A stretch of DNA of 27,765 nucleotides from NCBI GenBank assembly GCA_910588285.1, contig CAJUQB010000022.1, positions 28,879-56,643 on the forward strand. Direction: 5' to 3'. The position numbers and the translations under genes were made by a program. Below are positions 1 through 6,515 of the stretch, in pieces (position 1 is the stretch's first letter; every line of letters starts with the position of its first letter). Under the pieces are notes generated by a model. The model had not been told where the DNA came from, did not search any database, and saw nothing but the letters and a program-made list of their open reading frames with translations. The DNA comes from an uncultured Lachnospiraceae bacterium. Lineage in GTDB: Bacteria; Bacillota; Clostridia; Lachnospirales; Lachnospiraceae.

Positions 1-1294
1 CCTGAAAAATCTGGATGGCGCCCTCCTGGGCGATCTGATTGATTCCCTTCACAAACTGCTTCCGCTTCATGGTATCTATCTGGCGCACCCTGGCAAAATG
101 CTCCGGCGCAAAGGTGGGAATCCCCTCAAAGGCAAACCGCTCCGAGGCGGTGGTAATGGTATCTCCGATGGAAAAAATCCCCGGGTCAAACACGCCGATG
201 ATATCTCCGGCATAGGCCTCCTCAATGATCTTGCGTTCCTGGGCCATCATCTGCTGGGGCTGGGAAAGCCGCATCTTCCTGCCTCCCTGGATATGGGTCA
301 CCTCCATGCCGGCCTCAAACCGTCCGGAGCAGATCCGCATAAAGGCAATGCGGTCCCGGTGCGCCTTGTTCATGTTCGCCTGAATCTTAAACACAAAGGC
401 CGAAAACTCCTCCCCAAAGGGATCAATGCTCCCCTGGTCGGAATTTCTTGGCAAGGGTGAGGTGGTCATCTGCAGGAAATGCTGTAAAAAGGTCTCCACG
501 CCGAAATTGGTGAGGGCAGAGCCGAAAAATACCGGGGACAGCTCTCCCTTGGATACCAGCTCCATATCAAACTCCGCGCTGGCTCCGTCCAAAAGCTCAA
601 TCTCCTCCTGCAGCTGTCCCAGGAATTCTTCGCCGATCTCTGCTCCCAGCTGCGGGTCGTCCATAGGGATCTCCCGCTCCATCCCCTCCTTGGTTCCTTT
701 CAGGGTATCGGAAAACAGCTTTACCTGCCTGGTATTGCGGTCATACACTCCTTTAAAATTCTTGCCGGAGCCAATGGGCCAGTTGACGGGACAGGTGGCA
801 ATTCCCAGCTCCTTCTCAATCTCATCCAGCAAATCAAAGGTGTCATTGGCGTCCCGGTCCATTTTGTTGATAAAGGTAAAGATGGGAATATGGCGCATCA
901 CACAGACCTTAAACAGCTTCCTGGTCTGGGCCTCCACACCCTTGGAGCCGTCGATCACCATCACCGCCGAATCTGCTGCCATCAATGTCCGATATGTGTC
1001 CTCGGAAAAATCCTGATGCCCCGGCGTATCCAGTATGTTGATGCAGTAGCCCCCGTAATTGAACTGCAGCACCGAGGAGGTAACGGAAATACCGCGCTCC
1101 TTCTCAATCTCCATCCAGTCCGACACCGCATGCCGGGCAGTGGCCTTCCCTTTTACGGAGCCGGCAAGGTTGATGGCTCCGCCATAGAGCAGAAATTTCT
1201 CCGTCAGGGTGGTCTTCCCGGCATCCGGGTGGGATATAATCGCAAATGTCCTTCTTTTTTCAATCTCTTTTTTTAAATTTATCCGATCTGCCAC
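1..1294 (-). CDS. prfC: Peptide chain release factor 3 (RF3), 3' end cut by window edge
   Basis: RF3 is the translational GTPase that recycles RF1/RF2 from the ribosome after termination. About 431 of the usual ~530 residues are visible; the C-terminus lies outside the window. The protein begins MADRINLKKEIEKRRTFAII and carries G1 SHPDAGKTT at about residues 21-29, a G2-region stretch EKERGISVTSS, G3 DTPGHQDFSEDTYR and G4 NKMD, followed by the elongation-factor-type second domain. I chose the GTG at 1294 because AGGAGG stands eight bases upstream and the family N-terminus begins there. The gene has its own sigma-A-type promoter just upstream, directly after spoIIIAH, so it is probably transcribed apart from the sporulation genes. 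The family is not in doubt. Confidence 0.96.
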   Translation of the reverse strand, partial: MADRINLKKEIEKRRTFAIISHPDAGKTTLTEKFLLYGGAINLAGSVKGKATARHAVSDWMEIEKERGISVTSSVLQFNYGGYCINILDTPGHQDFSEDTYRTLMAADSAVMVIDGSKGVEAQTRKLFKVCVMRHIPIFTFINKMDRDANDTFDLLDEIEKELGIATCPVNWPIGSGKNFKGVYDRNTRQVKLFSDTLKGTKEGMEREIPMDDPQLGAEIGEEFLGQLQEEIELLDGASAEFDMELVSKGELSPVFFGSALTNFGVETFLQHFLQMTTSPLPRNSDQGSIDPFGEEFSAFVFKIQANMNKAHRDRIAFMRICSGRFEAGMEVTHIQGGRKMRLSQPQQMMAQERKIIEEAYAGDIIGVFDPGIFSIGDTITTASERFAFEGIPTFAPEHFARVRQIDTMKRKQFVKGINQIAQEGAIQIFQ

Positions 1295-1335
1295 AATGTG
1301 GTCCTCCTGTATCTAACACTTTCTTCAACTCTAGT

Positions 1336-1364
1336 ATTTTATACTAATCCCCTGCCCTTGTCAA
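1336..1364 (-). promoter_or_regulatory. Sigma-A-type promoter of prfC
   Basis: On the minus strand TTGACA (1364-1359) and TAAAAT (1341-1336) are separated by 17 bp, about 40 bp upstream of the prfC GTG. It lies five bases past the spoIIIAH stop codon. An overlapping TATAAA would give only 15 bp spacing. Confidence 0.65.
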
Positions 1365-1368
1365 ATAT

Positions 1369-2097
1369 TTACTGGATGGGCGTGATCACAATATTTTCTG
1401 CCGGGATCTCTGTCTTGCGTTTTACGATATCCTCCACCTGAGCCCGCTTGGCGTCCGTCACCTCGCCCATATTCAGCACCACATCCGCATTGCCGTCGCT
1501 GATGCTGACCACCACGTCTGTGAAGCCCTTCGCCTCCAGGAGCATTTCTGCCGCTGCCTCCCGCTCCGCAATGCTGGTCAGGTGGATCATGGCGTCCACG
1601 GCCTCCTGCTTCTGCTCCTCCGTAATGCTGGAATTGTTGATGACCTCCATAAGGGTCTCCTTATTTTTGGAGCGTATCTGCTCCCGGTTCAGCTTCATCT
1701 CTGAGGCAAAATCAATATTTTCCACTGAGGTGCTTGTGAGAACCGCCTCGCCGGGATTCTCGATCTGGTCTGTAGACCCTTCCACCCCTGCATCTGCCAT
1801 GGCTGTATCCGTGCCCTGGGTATCCTCCGCAACAGCTTCTCCCTGAGTATCTACCGCGGCATCCGCATTCTGGTCTTCTGTCCCGCTGTTGTCCTCAGTA
1901 TCGGTAAAAATATCCTCCGGTGTAAAGGCATCCTCATCGGATATTTCATATGTATCCTCACTCAGATCACTGTTGACCTCTTTCAGCGCCTCTTTATCGC
2001 TGACCTCGTTTCTTGTGTATTGCAAATATCCTGCAATGGCGATCATCAATGCCAGGGCAGTAATGATAATCTGGTTCTTTTTAAAAATTTTCTTCAC
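1369..2097 (-). CDS. spoIIIAH: Stage III sporulation protein AH (SpoIIIAH)
   Basis: SpoIIIAH is the mother-cell component of the SpoIIIA-SpoIIQ channel. It has one N-terminal membrane segment and a periplasmic domain of secretion-ring type that binds SpoIIQ across the intermembrane space. The 242-residue protein starts VKKIFKKNQIIITALALMIA, a short basic tail followed by the single membrane helix. A long acidic, low-complexity linker rich in D, E, T and A follows (about residues 30-110). The C-terminal ring-type domain includes the run EREAAAEMLLEAKGFTDVVV. I chose the GTG at 2097, not the in-frame ATG at 2115, because the AGGAGG ribosome binding site lies between the two. Unusually, it is separated from spoIIIAG by about 520 bp containing a toxin relic, and it has its own candidate sigma-E promoter. 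Confidence 0.93.
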   Translation of the reverse strand: MKKIFKKNQIIITALALMIAIAGYLQYTRNEVSDKEALKEVNSDLSEDTYEISDEDAFTPEDIFTDTEDNSGTEDQNADAAVDTQGEAVAEDTQGTDTAMADAGVEGSTDQIENPGEAVLTSTSVENIDFASEMKLNREQIRSKNKETLMEVINNSSITEEQKQEAVDAMIHLTSIAEREAAAEMLLEAKGFTDVVVSISDGNADVVLNMGEVTDAKRAQVEDIVKRKTEIPAENIVITPIQ

Positions 2098-2133
2098 GTG
2101 GCTACCTCCTGTCAATTCATTTTAACTACTTTG

Positions 2134-2161
2134 ATTGTATGTTGCGATCCGGTGATATATA
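2134..2161 (-). promoter_or_regulatory. Candidate sigma-E promoter of spoIIIAH
   Basis: The minus strand reads CATACAAT at 2141-2134, an exact match to the sigma-E -10 consensus CATACAnT. TATATAT stands 13 bp upstream (2161-2155), matching the ATA-centred -35. The predicted start is about 30 bases before the GTG. This would keep spoIIIAH under mother-cell control although it is physically separated from spoIIIAG. Confidence 0.6.
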
Positions 2162-2378
2162 CCACTTTCTGACTTTTGTATATTATCAGTTACTCAAGAA
2201 TCCTTTTCACTGTATCAGATACGGCAGCCATTGAATCCGGTTTTATTCAAGTTCTCCTTGATTTATGTAATATGTTATGCTATGCTCACACGAAACTAGA
2301 AAAACCGGATTCTCCGGTAGATATTTTGCTGGAAAACGCTGGATAACTGATCTTTTGAAATTTACGAAGGGAATCATC

Positions 2379-2495
2379 ATGCAAATAGAATACAGCAAAA
2401 AAGCCATTAAAAGACTGCAAGGCATAGCGGAAGGCTATCGTCTCCGCGTCGGCGATCTAAGGGTGCTTTTTACAATGGATGGTAACAAAATCTAG
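2379..2495 (+). pseudogene. RelE/ParE-family toxin relic with internal deletion
   Basis: The 38-residue reading frame starts MQIEYSKKAIKRLQGIAEGY and continues RLRVGDLRVLFTMDGNKI. The first part is the N-terminal beta strand and helix of RelE-type mRNA-interferase toxins. The second part is the characteristic central-to-C-terminal core (GYRLRVGDxRVxF). In intact members about 30-40 residues separate the two parts, and a further C-terminal strand with an arginine and tyrosine follows. Here the middle is missing in frame, probably by recombination between two similar lysine-arginine-leucine stretches, and a TAG ends the frame early. No recognisable antitoxin gene remains upstream. It is non-functional as read and lies opposite in strand to the spoIIIA genes that flank it. 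Confidence 0.7.
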
Positions 2496-2508
2496 ATAGA
2501 GCTGAGAA

Positions 2509-2553
2509 CGGAACCGTTCCCCACGAAGCAATAAATTGGGATTAACGGTTCCG
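2509..2553. repeat. 10-bp inverted repeat next to the toxin relic
   Basis: CGGAACCGTT at 2509-2518 and AACGGTTCCG at 2544-2553 are exact reverse complements 25 bp apart, directly after the broken toxin gene. They have no flanking T tract, so a terminator is unlikely. They may be a remnant of the inserted segment. The rest of the spoIIIAG-spoIIIAH gap shows no gene. Confidence 0.5.
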
Positions 2554-2616
2554 CAAAAACTATACCAATAACTATGACTCTCTCATTACTGGCGATAAAT
2601 TTTCTGGTGATTCTTC

Positions 2617-3219
2617 TTACTCACCGGATTGCATCCTGACCACTTTGATCTTATGCGCTTCCACCGGAAATAATGCCAGAATCGCATCAGAGATATTTTT
2701 TACCACCGCGGCATTTCCGGCTCCCTGTGCCACCACCAGCACACCCTCCACCCGGGGGACCATTACTTTTTTTATAAAGGGGTTCTGGGAGGAGCCCTCC
2801 CCCTGGTCAAAGACAGTCTCCTCCGCAAGGCTCACGCCGCTGCTCTGGCGGCTTACGCCCTGACTGTCCCCCTCTGCGCTTTTCTCCTCAGTCCTTGTGA
2901 TATCCTTCTCCACCTGGGTCTCCCCGCTGTCCTTCAGGGTGATCATCACCGATACCTGCCCCACTCCCTCCATTTTTCCCAGCACCTCCTCCAGCTGTTC
3001 CTCGATCTGCTTTTGATAAGAAAGCTCCGTGTCCGGCAGCTGGGCAAAAGCCTCCGTCTGCCCGGCAGGCTCCTGGGCCTTTTGTCTGTCCCCGGCAGGC
3101 TGTTTCTCCTCCGTGGGCAGGGCAATCACCAAAAGAAGGATGCCAAACAGCCCGGCGATCAGCAGCTGGGTGCGGTTTACTTTTTTCAATTTATCCAACA
3201 ACGGACTGATTTTTTTCAT
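2617..3219 (-). CDS. spoIIIAG: Stage III sporulation protein AG (SpoIIIAG)
   Basis: SpoIIIAG forms the large periplasmic ring of the SpoIIIA-SpoIIQ channel in the mother-cell membrane facing the forespore. The 200-residue protein has an N-terminal cytoplasmic stretch MKKISPLLDKLKKVNRTQ, one membrane helix (about residues 18-35, LLIAGLFGILLLVIAL) and a periplasmic domain. The latter includes GVGQVSVMITLKDSGE and VEGVLVVAQGAGNAAVVKNI, typical of the ring-building fold with its beta-sheet insertion. Its ATG overlaps the spoIIIAF stop by four bases, consistent with translational coupling. Length is normal for clostridial members. It is followed by the relic-bearing gap, not directly by spoIIIAH. 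Confidence 0.93.
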   Translation of the reverse strand: MKKISPLLDKLKKVNRTQLLIAGLFGILLLVIALPTEEKQPAGDRQKAQEPAGQTEAFAQLPDTELSYQKQIEEQLEEVLGKMEGVGQVSVMITLKDSGETQVEKDITRTEEKSAEGDSQGVSRQSSGVSLAEETVFDQGEGSSQNPFIKKVMVPRVEGVLVVAQGAGNAAVVKNISDAILALFPVEAHKIKVVRMQSGE

Positions 3220-3788
3220 GATGATTCCTCCTGCACATAGATGGAAAGCTGCTCCCCGGACAGCTGATAAAATTCCTCCAGCCGGTCCCTCAGCCGCTTA
3301 AGACCGGGATAGCGGCTGCTGTCCTCCGCCCTTGTGAATTGTCCGATCAGGCTCCCGCTGCCCCCAAGGGCCTGAAGATACAGCTCCAGGGACGCTACTC
3401 CCATTGTCTCCAGCCCTCCTTCCTTCGATAGCTGCACCCGGATCTCCTTTACCGTGAATTCCTCCGGCACCAGCCCCGCAATATCGTTGGCAATGGCCTT
3501 TTCAAATTCTCCCTGATAGGCCTCCCACTGCCATTCCTCCATTCCCTCCATATCCAGCGCCGCAGTCTCCATATCCTGCCAAAAGCTCTCATAAAAAATA
3601 CGCTCCAACAGCTCCTCCTCCCTGCCCATAAGATCCAGCAGAGGGTGCAGCAGCAGGACCGCCACCACCAGCCCTCCAAAAAAACGCAGATACTTTCGAT
3701 AGCTGCTCTGGGGCAGCAGGTGCAGCACTGCTGTCATTAAAATGTAGAAAAATACAATATTCTTGATCCATTGATAAAAATATGCCAT
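3216..3788 (-). CDS. spoIIIAF: Stage III sporulation protein AF (SpoIIIAF)
   Basis: SpoIIIAF is a membrane protein of the mother-cell channel complex with two N-terminal helices and a soluble ring-type domain. The 190-residue product begins MAYFYQWIKNIVFFYILMTA and contains two hydrophobic segments (about residues 8-28 and 36-55) before an acidic, mostly helical soluble part. I start it at 3788, not at the upstream ATG at 3830, because the extra 14 residues would come from spoIIIAE sequence in another frame and GGGAG precedes the downstream ATG. It follows spoIIIAE by 13 bp and overlaps spoIIIAG by four. Sequence similarity in this family is low, so the call leans on position as well as topology. 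Confidence 0.9.
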   Translation of the reverse strand: MAYFYQWIKNIVFFYILMTAVLHLLPQSSYRKYLRFFGGLVVAVLLLHPLLDLMGREEELLERIFYESFWQDMETAALDMEGMEEWQWEAYQGEFEKAIANDIAGLVPEEFTVKEIRVQLSKEGGLETMGVASLELYLQALGGSGSLIGQFTRAEDSSRYPGLKRLRDRLEEFYQLSGEQLSIYVQEESS

Positions 3789-3801
3789 CCCTGACTCCCT
3801 C

Positions 3802-5106
3802 CTAGGTTGTGGAGGACACCACCAGCGCAATGGTGAGCAGCAGCATCACCATTGCCGTTGCCATCGTCTTGCCAAAGAGCCGCGCCCCCTCGCCCATGCC
3901 GCTGATACAGCCGGAGATCCGTCTGTCGGAAATAGGCTGTATGACTGCCGCCGCCAGCTTATAGAACAAGATCATGGCCCCGATTTTGATCGCAGGCGCC
4001 GCGCACAGCAGAATCACTGCAATAATCCCGGCAAGCCCCACGCCGTTTTTGATAATAATGCCGCTTCCCACCATGATTTCCGCCACTGCATTGACTGCAT
4101 TTCCAAATCCCGGCAGCATGCTGGCCGTCCGGGCAAACAGTGAGGTCTTGAAGCTGTCAATGGCCGGACTTAAAAGCCCTTGGACCACATTGATGCCAAT
4201 CACCAGCGTAAACAGGAATTTCAGCATCCACTCCACGCCGCCTTTTACCAGCCCTGTCATTTTTGAAATCATATCCTCATTGGTCAGATGGTTCAGAAGC
4301 TCCAGCACAACGTAGGCATGGACTGCCGGCAGCACGATATAGTTCAGCGCAGCCTCAATGAGGTAAATCACAAACAGCGTCAGCTGATAGAAACCCATGG
4401 CAGTCACCGACCCGGTGGAAATCACGATGGTCAGGCAGAAGGCCGGCAGCAGCGCCCGCATGAAATCCAGCATCAGCTTCAGGGTATCGGTAAGGAGGCC
4501 GCTCATCAGCAGGAGGGACCTCATGAGGATTGCCACCAGGATCATGTATACAATATAAAAGCTGATGTCCGACACCGCACCCTTTTCAAATACATTTGCA
4601 AAATTATGCAGAAGCCCAAAGGCTGCCGCAATCAGCACGATCTGAACCAGATAGCCCTTGCTTTCCGCAATCTCCTGAAAAAGGATGTCCCAACAGGTCT
4701 CAAACAGCCATTTTTTGTCCACCTCCTCCCCCTGTACCAGCATCTTCACCAGCTCCCCGAAGCGGATCCCCGCTGTGTCCTCCTGCCGGTCCAGGAGGCT
4801 TTCCACCTGGGAGAAATCAAGCTCCTCCAGCAGGGACAGGTCGATGTCCCCAGCCCCTGCCTGCTCCTCCTCTGTGTCTGATGCCAGGCTGATTCCCGGC
4901 TCCACGGCCTCAGACGCCAGGCTGATATCTGGCTCCAGGGTCGCAGACGCCAGGCTGATTCCCGGCTCTACGGCCTCAGACGCCAGACCGATATCTGGCT
5001 CCAGAGCAAGGGCTGTTCCGGAGCCTGCGATCCAAAAAAATGCAGCCGCTGCCAGCCACCGCCTCCTCCTCATGAATACGTTCCTTCTGTCCGCCTTACG
5101 TTTCAT
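3802..5106 (-). CDS. spoIIIAE: Stage III sporulation protein AE (SpoIIIAE) with N-terminal repeats
   Basis: SpoIIIAE is the polytopic membrane protein thought to form part of the export gate of the SpoIIIA channel. The 434-residue product starts with a basic segment and signal peptide (about residues 13-34). A periplasmic stretch follows, then about eight membrane helices from residue ~145 onward, including FCLTIVISTGSVTAMGFYQL and the family-like GLLSPAIDSFKTSLFARTA. The C-terminus holds ISDRRISGCISGMGEGARLF. Start at 5106 is supported by GGGGGAG just upstream. Odd feature: residues 35-78 are four 11-residue repeats not expected in the family, which makes the protein longer than usual. It is separated from spoIIIAD by about 280 bp of repetitive sequence. 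Confidence 0.94.
   Translation of the reverse strand: MKRKADRRNVFMRRRRWLAAAAFFWIAGSGTALALEPDIGLASEAVEPGISLASATLEPDISLASEAVEPGISLASDTEEEQAGAGDIDLSLLEELDFSQVESLLDRQEDTAGIRFGELVKMLVQGEEVDKKWLFETCWDILFQEIAESKGYLVQIVLIAAAFGLLHNFANVFEKGAVSDISFYIVYMILVAILMRSLLLMSGLLTDTLKLMLDFMRALLPAFCLTIVISTGSVTAMGFYQLTLFVIYLIEAALNYIVLPAVHAYVVLELLNHLTNEDMISKMTGLVKGGVEWMLKFLFTLVIGINVVQGLLSPAIDSFKTSLFARTASMLPGFGNAVNAVAEIMVGSGIIIKNGVGLAGIIAVILLCAAPAIKIGAMILFYKLAAAVIQPISDRRISGCISGMGEGARLFGKTMATAMVMLLLTIALVVSSTT
4873..5004 (-). repeat. Four 33-bp coding repeats in spoIIIAE
   Basis: Residues 35-78 of SpoIIIAE read as four 11-residue units of the form (L/V)EP(D/G)I(G/S)LAS(E/A/D)(A/T). They are arranged as two 22-residue super-units: LEPDIGLASEA-VEPGISLASAT, then a nearly identical pair. 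The repeats sit just after the predicted signal peptidase site, so they would lie outside the membrane. The DNA repeats are close enough for slippage to change copy number without breaking the frame. Confidence 0.9.
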
Positions 5107-5138
5107 CAGCTCCCCCCTTCCGGCTTCCCCTTTTTTCC

Positions 5139-5184
5139 GTTACTATTCACGGCCCGAGGGGCCGCTCATAGCAACGATTCGGGG
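5139..5184. repeat. Short palindromic repeat element, copy 1
   Basis: A 45-46 bp imperfect palindrome beginning GTTACTATTCACGGCCC and ending GCAACGATTCGGG. Stem segments are GTT/AAC, CTAT/ATAG and CGGCCC/GGGCCG around a GAG loop. A diverged second copy in the same orientation lies at 16130-16173. Paired stem positions differ together between the copies. Both copies lie just 5' of minus-strand genes, here spoIIIAE. Confidence 0.75.
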
Positions 5185-5267
5185 CGATATTTAAAGTTTT
5201 GCTACGCAAAAATCGCCCCTCACTCCTGAATCATGTTCTCACGGAATGCGCAGCTAGTGCGCATTCC
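5181..5267. repeat. Two strong hairpins in the spoIIIAD-spoIIIAE gap
   Basis: GGGGCGAT (5181-5188) pairs with ATCGCCCC (5212-5219). GGAATGCGC (5243-5251) pairs with GCGCATTCC (5259-5267) around a 7-base loop. Neither is followed by a T tract on either strand, so they are not obvious terminators. In the minus-strand spoIIIA transcript both would fold between the spoIIIAD stop and the spoIIIAE start. Confidence 0.65.
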
Positions 5268-5311
5268 TGACCCCTGAAAAGTAACTTTTTTCCAGTTATC
5301 CTCTTTTCCAC

Positions 5312-5372
5312 TTTTCCCGCTTTTTCCGCTTTTTCCGCCTGTCCGCTTTTTCCGCCTGTCCGTTTTTTCGCC
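5312..5372. repeat. Pyrimidine-rich tandem repeat after spoIIIAD
   Basis: The 17-mer CCGCTTTTTCCGCCTGT occurs twice in tandem (5326-5342, 5343-5359), flanked on both sides by degenerate partial units. On the transcribed strand it is a purine tract of GCGGAAAAA type. It begins about ten bases after the spoIIIAD stop and is outside any credible gene. Confidence 0.8.
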
Positions 5373-5382
5373 TTCCCGCAAA

Positions 5383-5769
5383 TTACTGCAGAAATTCGCT
5401 GACTGTCTGCAGGAGCGCCAGCAGCACCGGCATGCTGATTCCCAGAATGGACAGCTTACCGAACATTTCGATCTGTCCGGCCACCGCCTGATAGCCGGCA
5501 TCCCGGCACAAATTGGAAGAAAATTCCGATACATAGGTAATGCCGATCATTTTAATCAGAATCGACACATATTCCACATCCAGATGCACATAGGACTGCA
5601 TCTGGTTCACTGCCTGAATCACCACATCCAGCTTGGTCAGGACAAATCCAAAGATACAGAGGCAGGCCCCCAGCACAATAAACAGCTCGTACTCTCTTTT
5701 TCCGCTCCGAAGCTGCAGCGACAGCAGCACAGCAGCCACCCCGATTACAGCGATTTTGATCATGTCCAT
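5383..5769 (-). CDS. spoIIIAD: Stage III sporulation protein AD (SpoIIIAD)
   Basis: SpoIIIAD is a small membrane protein of the mother-cell channel complex, related in fold to SpoIIIAC. The 128-residue product starts MDMIKIAVIGVAAVLLSLQL and shows about four hydrophobic segments. The stretch IGITYVSEFSSNLCRDAGYQ and the following AVAGQIEMFGKLSILGISMP are typical of the family. I chose the ATG at 5769, with GGAGG five bases upstream, over the in-frame TTG at 5781. It lies in the order AA-AB-AC-AD, with 17 bp between it and spoIIIAC. Its 3' end runs into the repeat-rich gap before spoIIIAE. Confidence 0.93.
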   Translation of the reverse strand: MDMIKIAVIGVAAVLLSLQLRSGKREYELFIVLGACLCIFGFVLTKLDVVIQAVNQMQSYVHLDVEYVSILIKMIGITYVSEFSSNLCRDAGYQAVAGQIEMFGKLSILGISMPVLLALLQTVSEFLQ

Positions 5770-5786
5770 AAGCGCCTCCAAAAAAT

Positions 5787-5981
5787 TTACAGTGCAAACA
5801 AGCTGCGTATGGTTTCAAACAGCTCATAAATGTAAGGCACAATCCAGAACAGCACAATCAGAAGCCCTGCCAGACTGGTGAGGAAGGCATGCTCCTCCCG
5901 GCCGCTGTGCTTTAATACCTGGCTGATCACAGTCACCAGGATCCCCACTGCTGCAATCTTAAAAATCAGATTTATACTCAT
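5787..5981 (-). CDS. spoIIIAC: Stage III sporulation protein AC (SpoIIIAC)
   Basis: A 64-residue protein with two membrane helices (about residues 4-22 and 33-55). It begins MSINLIFKIAAVGILVTVIS and contains LKHSGREEHAFLTSLAG between the helices, which is highly characteristic of SpoIIIAC. It is part of the membrane platform of the SpoIIIA channel, which keeps the engulfed forespore metabolically active. It lies 15 bp after spoIIIAB and 17 bp before spoIIIAD. Length and sequence are normal. Confidence 0.95.
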   Translation of the reverse strand: MSINLIFKIAAVGILVTVISQVLKHSGREEHAFLTSLAGLLIVLFWIVPYIYELFETIRSLFAL

Positions 5982-5996
5982 ATCCTATCGCCTCCT

Positions 5997-6515
5997 TCAG
6001 ATCAATATCAGGATCAGGAACAGCCCGCCTGTCACACTGAGATATTGATACAGCTTCTGTTTGGCTCTAAGCTCCCTGCCGGCCTGCGCAATCCGTTCCT
6101 CCAGCTGCCCGGTATACATGGCAATGTGGTTTCGCTGCATCTCAATATCCAGGTAGCCAAGATTTTTTCCCATCCCCTGTATGATCCAAAGCTCCTCCTC
6201 CCAAAGCAGAAGCTCTCCTCTGTGCTGCTCCCATACCTGACACCAAATCTCCCCAAGGCTTCCCTCCCCGGGCCGCTCCATCCGCCCGGCAATTTCCAGC
6301 AGAATATCCGAAACCGCTCCGCCCTGCCTGCGGGCAATGCGCCCGAAGGCCTCCGGCAGAGGCGCTTTGGCGTAAGCAATCTCACCGGACAGCATCTTAA
6401 AAAGCTCCCGGATTGCCAAGAGCTGGTTCATATGATCCGAAAGCTGTGTTTTAAGCTTCCAGCCGTAAAGCAGTGAGGAGCCCAGCACCAGCGCCGCTCC
6501 CAGCACCCTTAGCAT
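5997..6515 (-). CDS. spoIIIAB: Stage III sporulation protein AB (SpoIIIAB)
   Basis: SpoIIIAB resembles the GspF-type membrane platform proteins of type II secretion and is the probable partner of the SpoIIIAA ATPase. The 172-residue protein has an N-terminal helix (MLRVLGAALVLGSSLLYGWK), a helical cytoplasmic part with LFKMLSGEIAYAKAPLPEAF and a C-terminal helix (LSVTGGLFLILILI). That layout is normal for the family. Its ATG lies within the last codons of spoIIIAA (7-bp overlap), so the two are probably translationally coupled. Confidence 0.94.
   Translation of the reverse strand: MLRVLGAALVLGSSLLYGWKLKTQLSDHMNQLLAIRELFKMLSGEIAYAKAPLPEAFGRIARRQGGAVSDILLEIAGRMERPGEGSLGEIWCQVWEQHRGELLLWEEELWIIQGMGKNLGYLDIEMQRNHIAMYTGQLEERIAQAGRELRAKQKLYQYLSVTGGLFLILILI

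Noticed and set aside
5220..5534. 104-residue minus-strand open frame rich in KSGK repeats
   Set aside because: It overlaps spoIIIAD in another frame and its lysine/glycine repeats come from the 17-bp DNA tandem repeat; no ribosome binding site.
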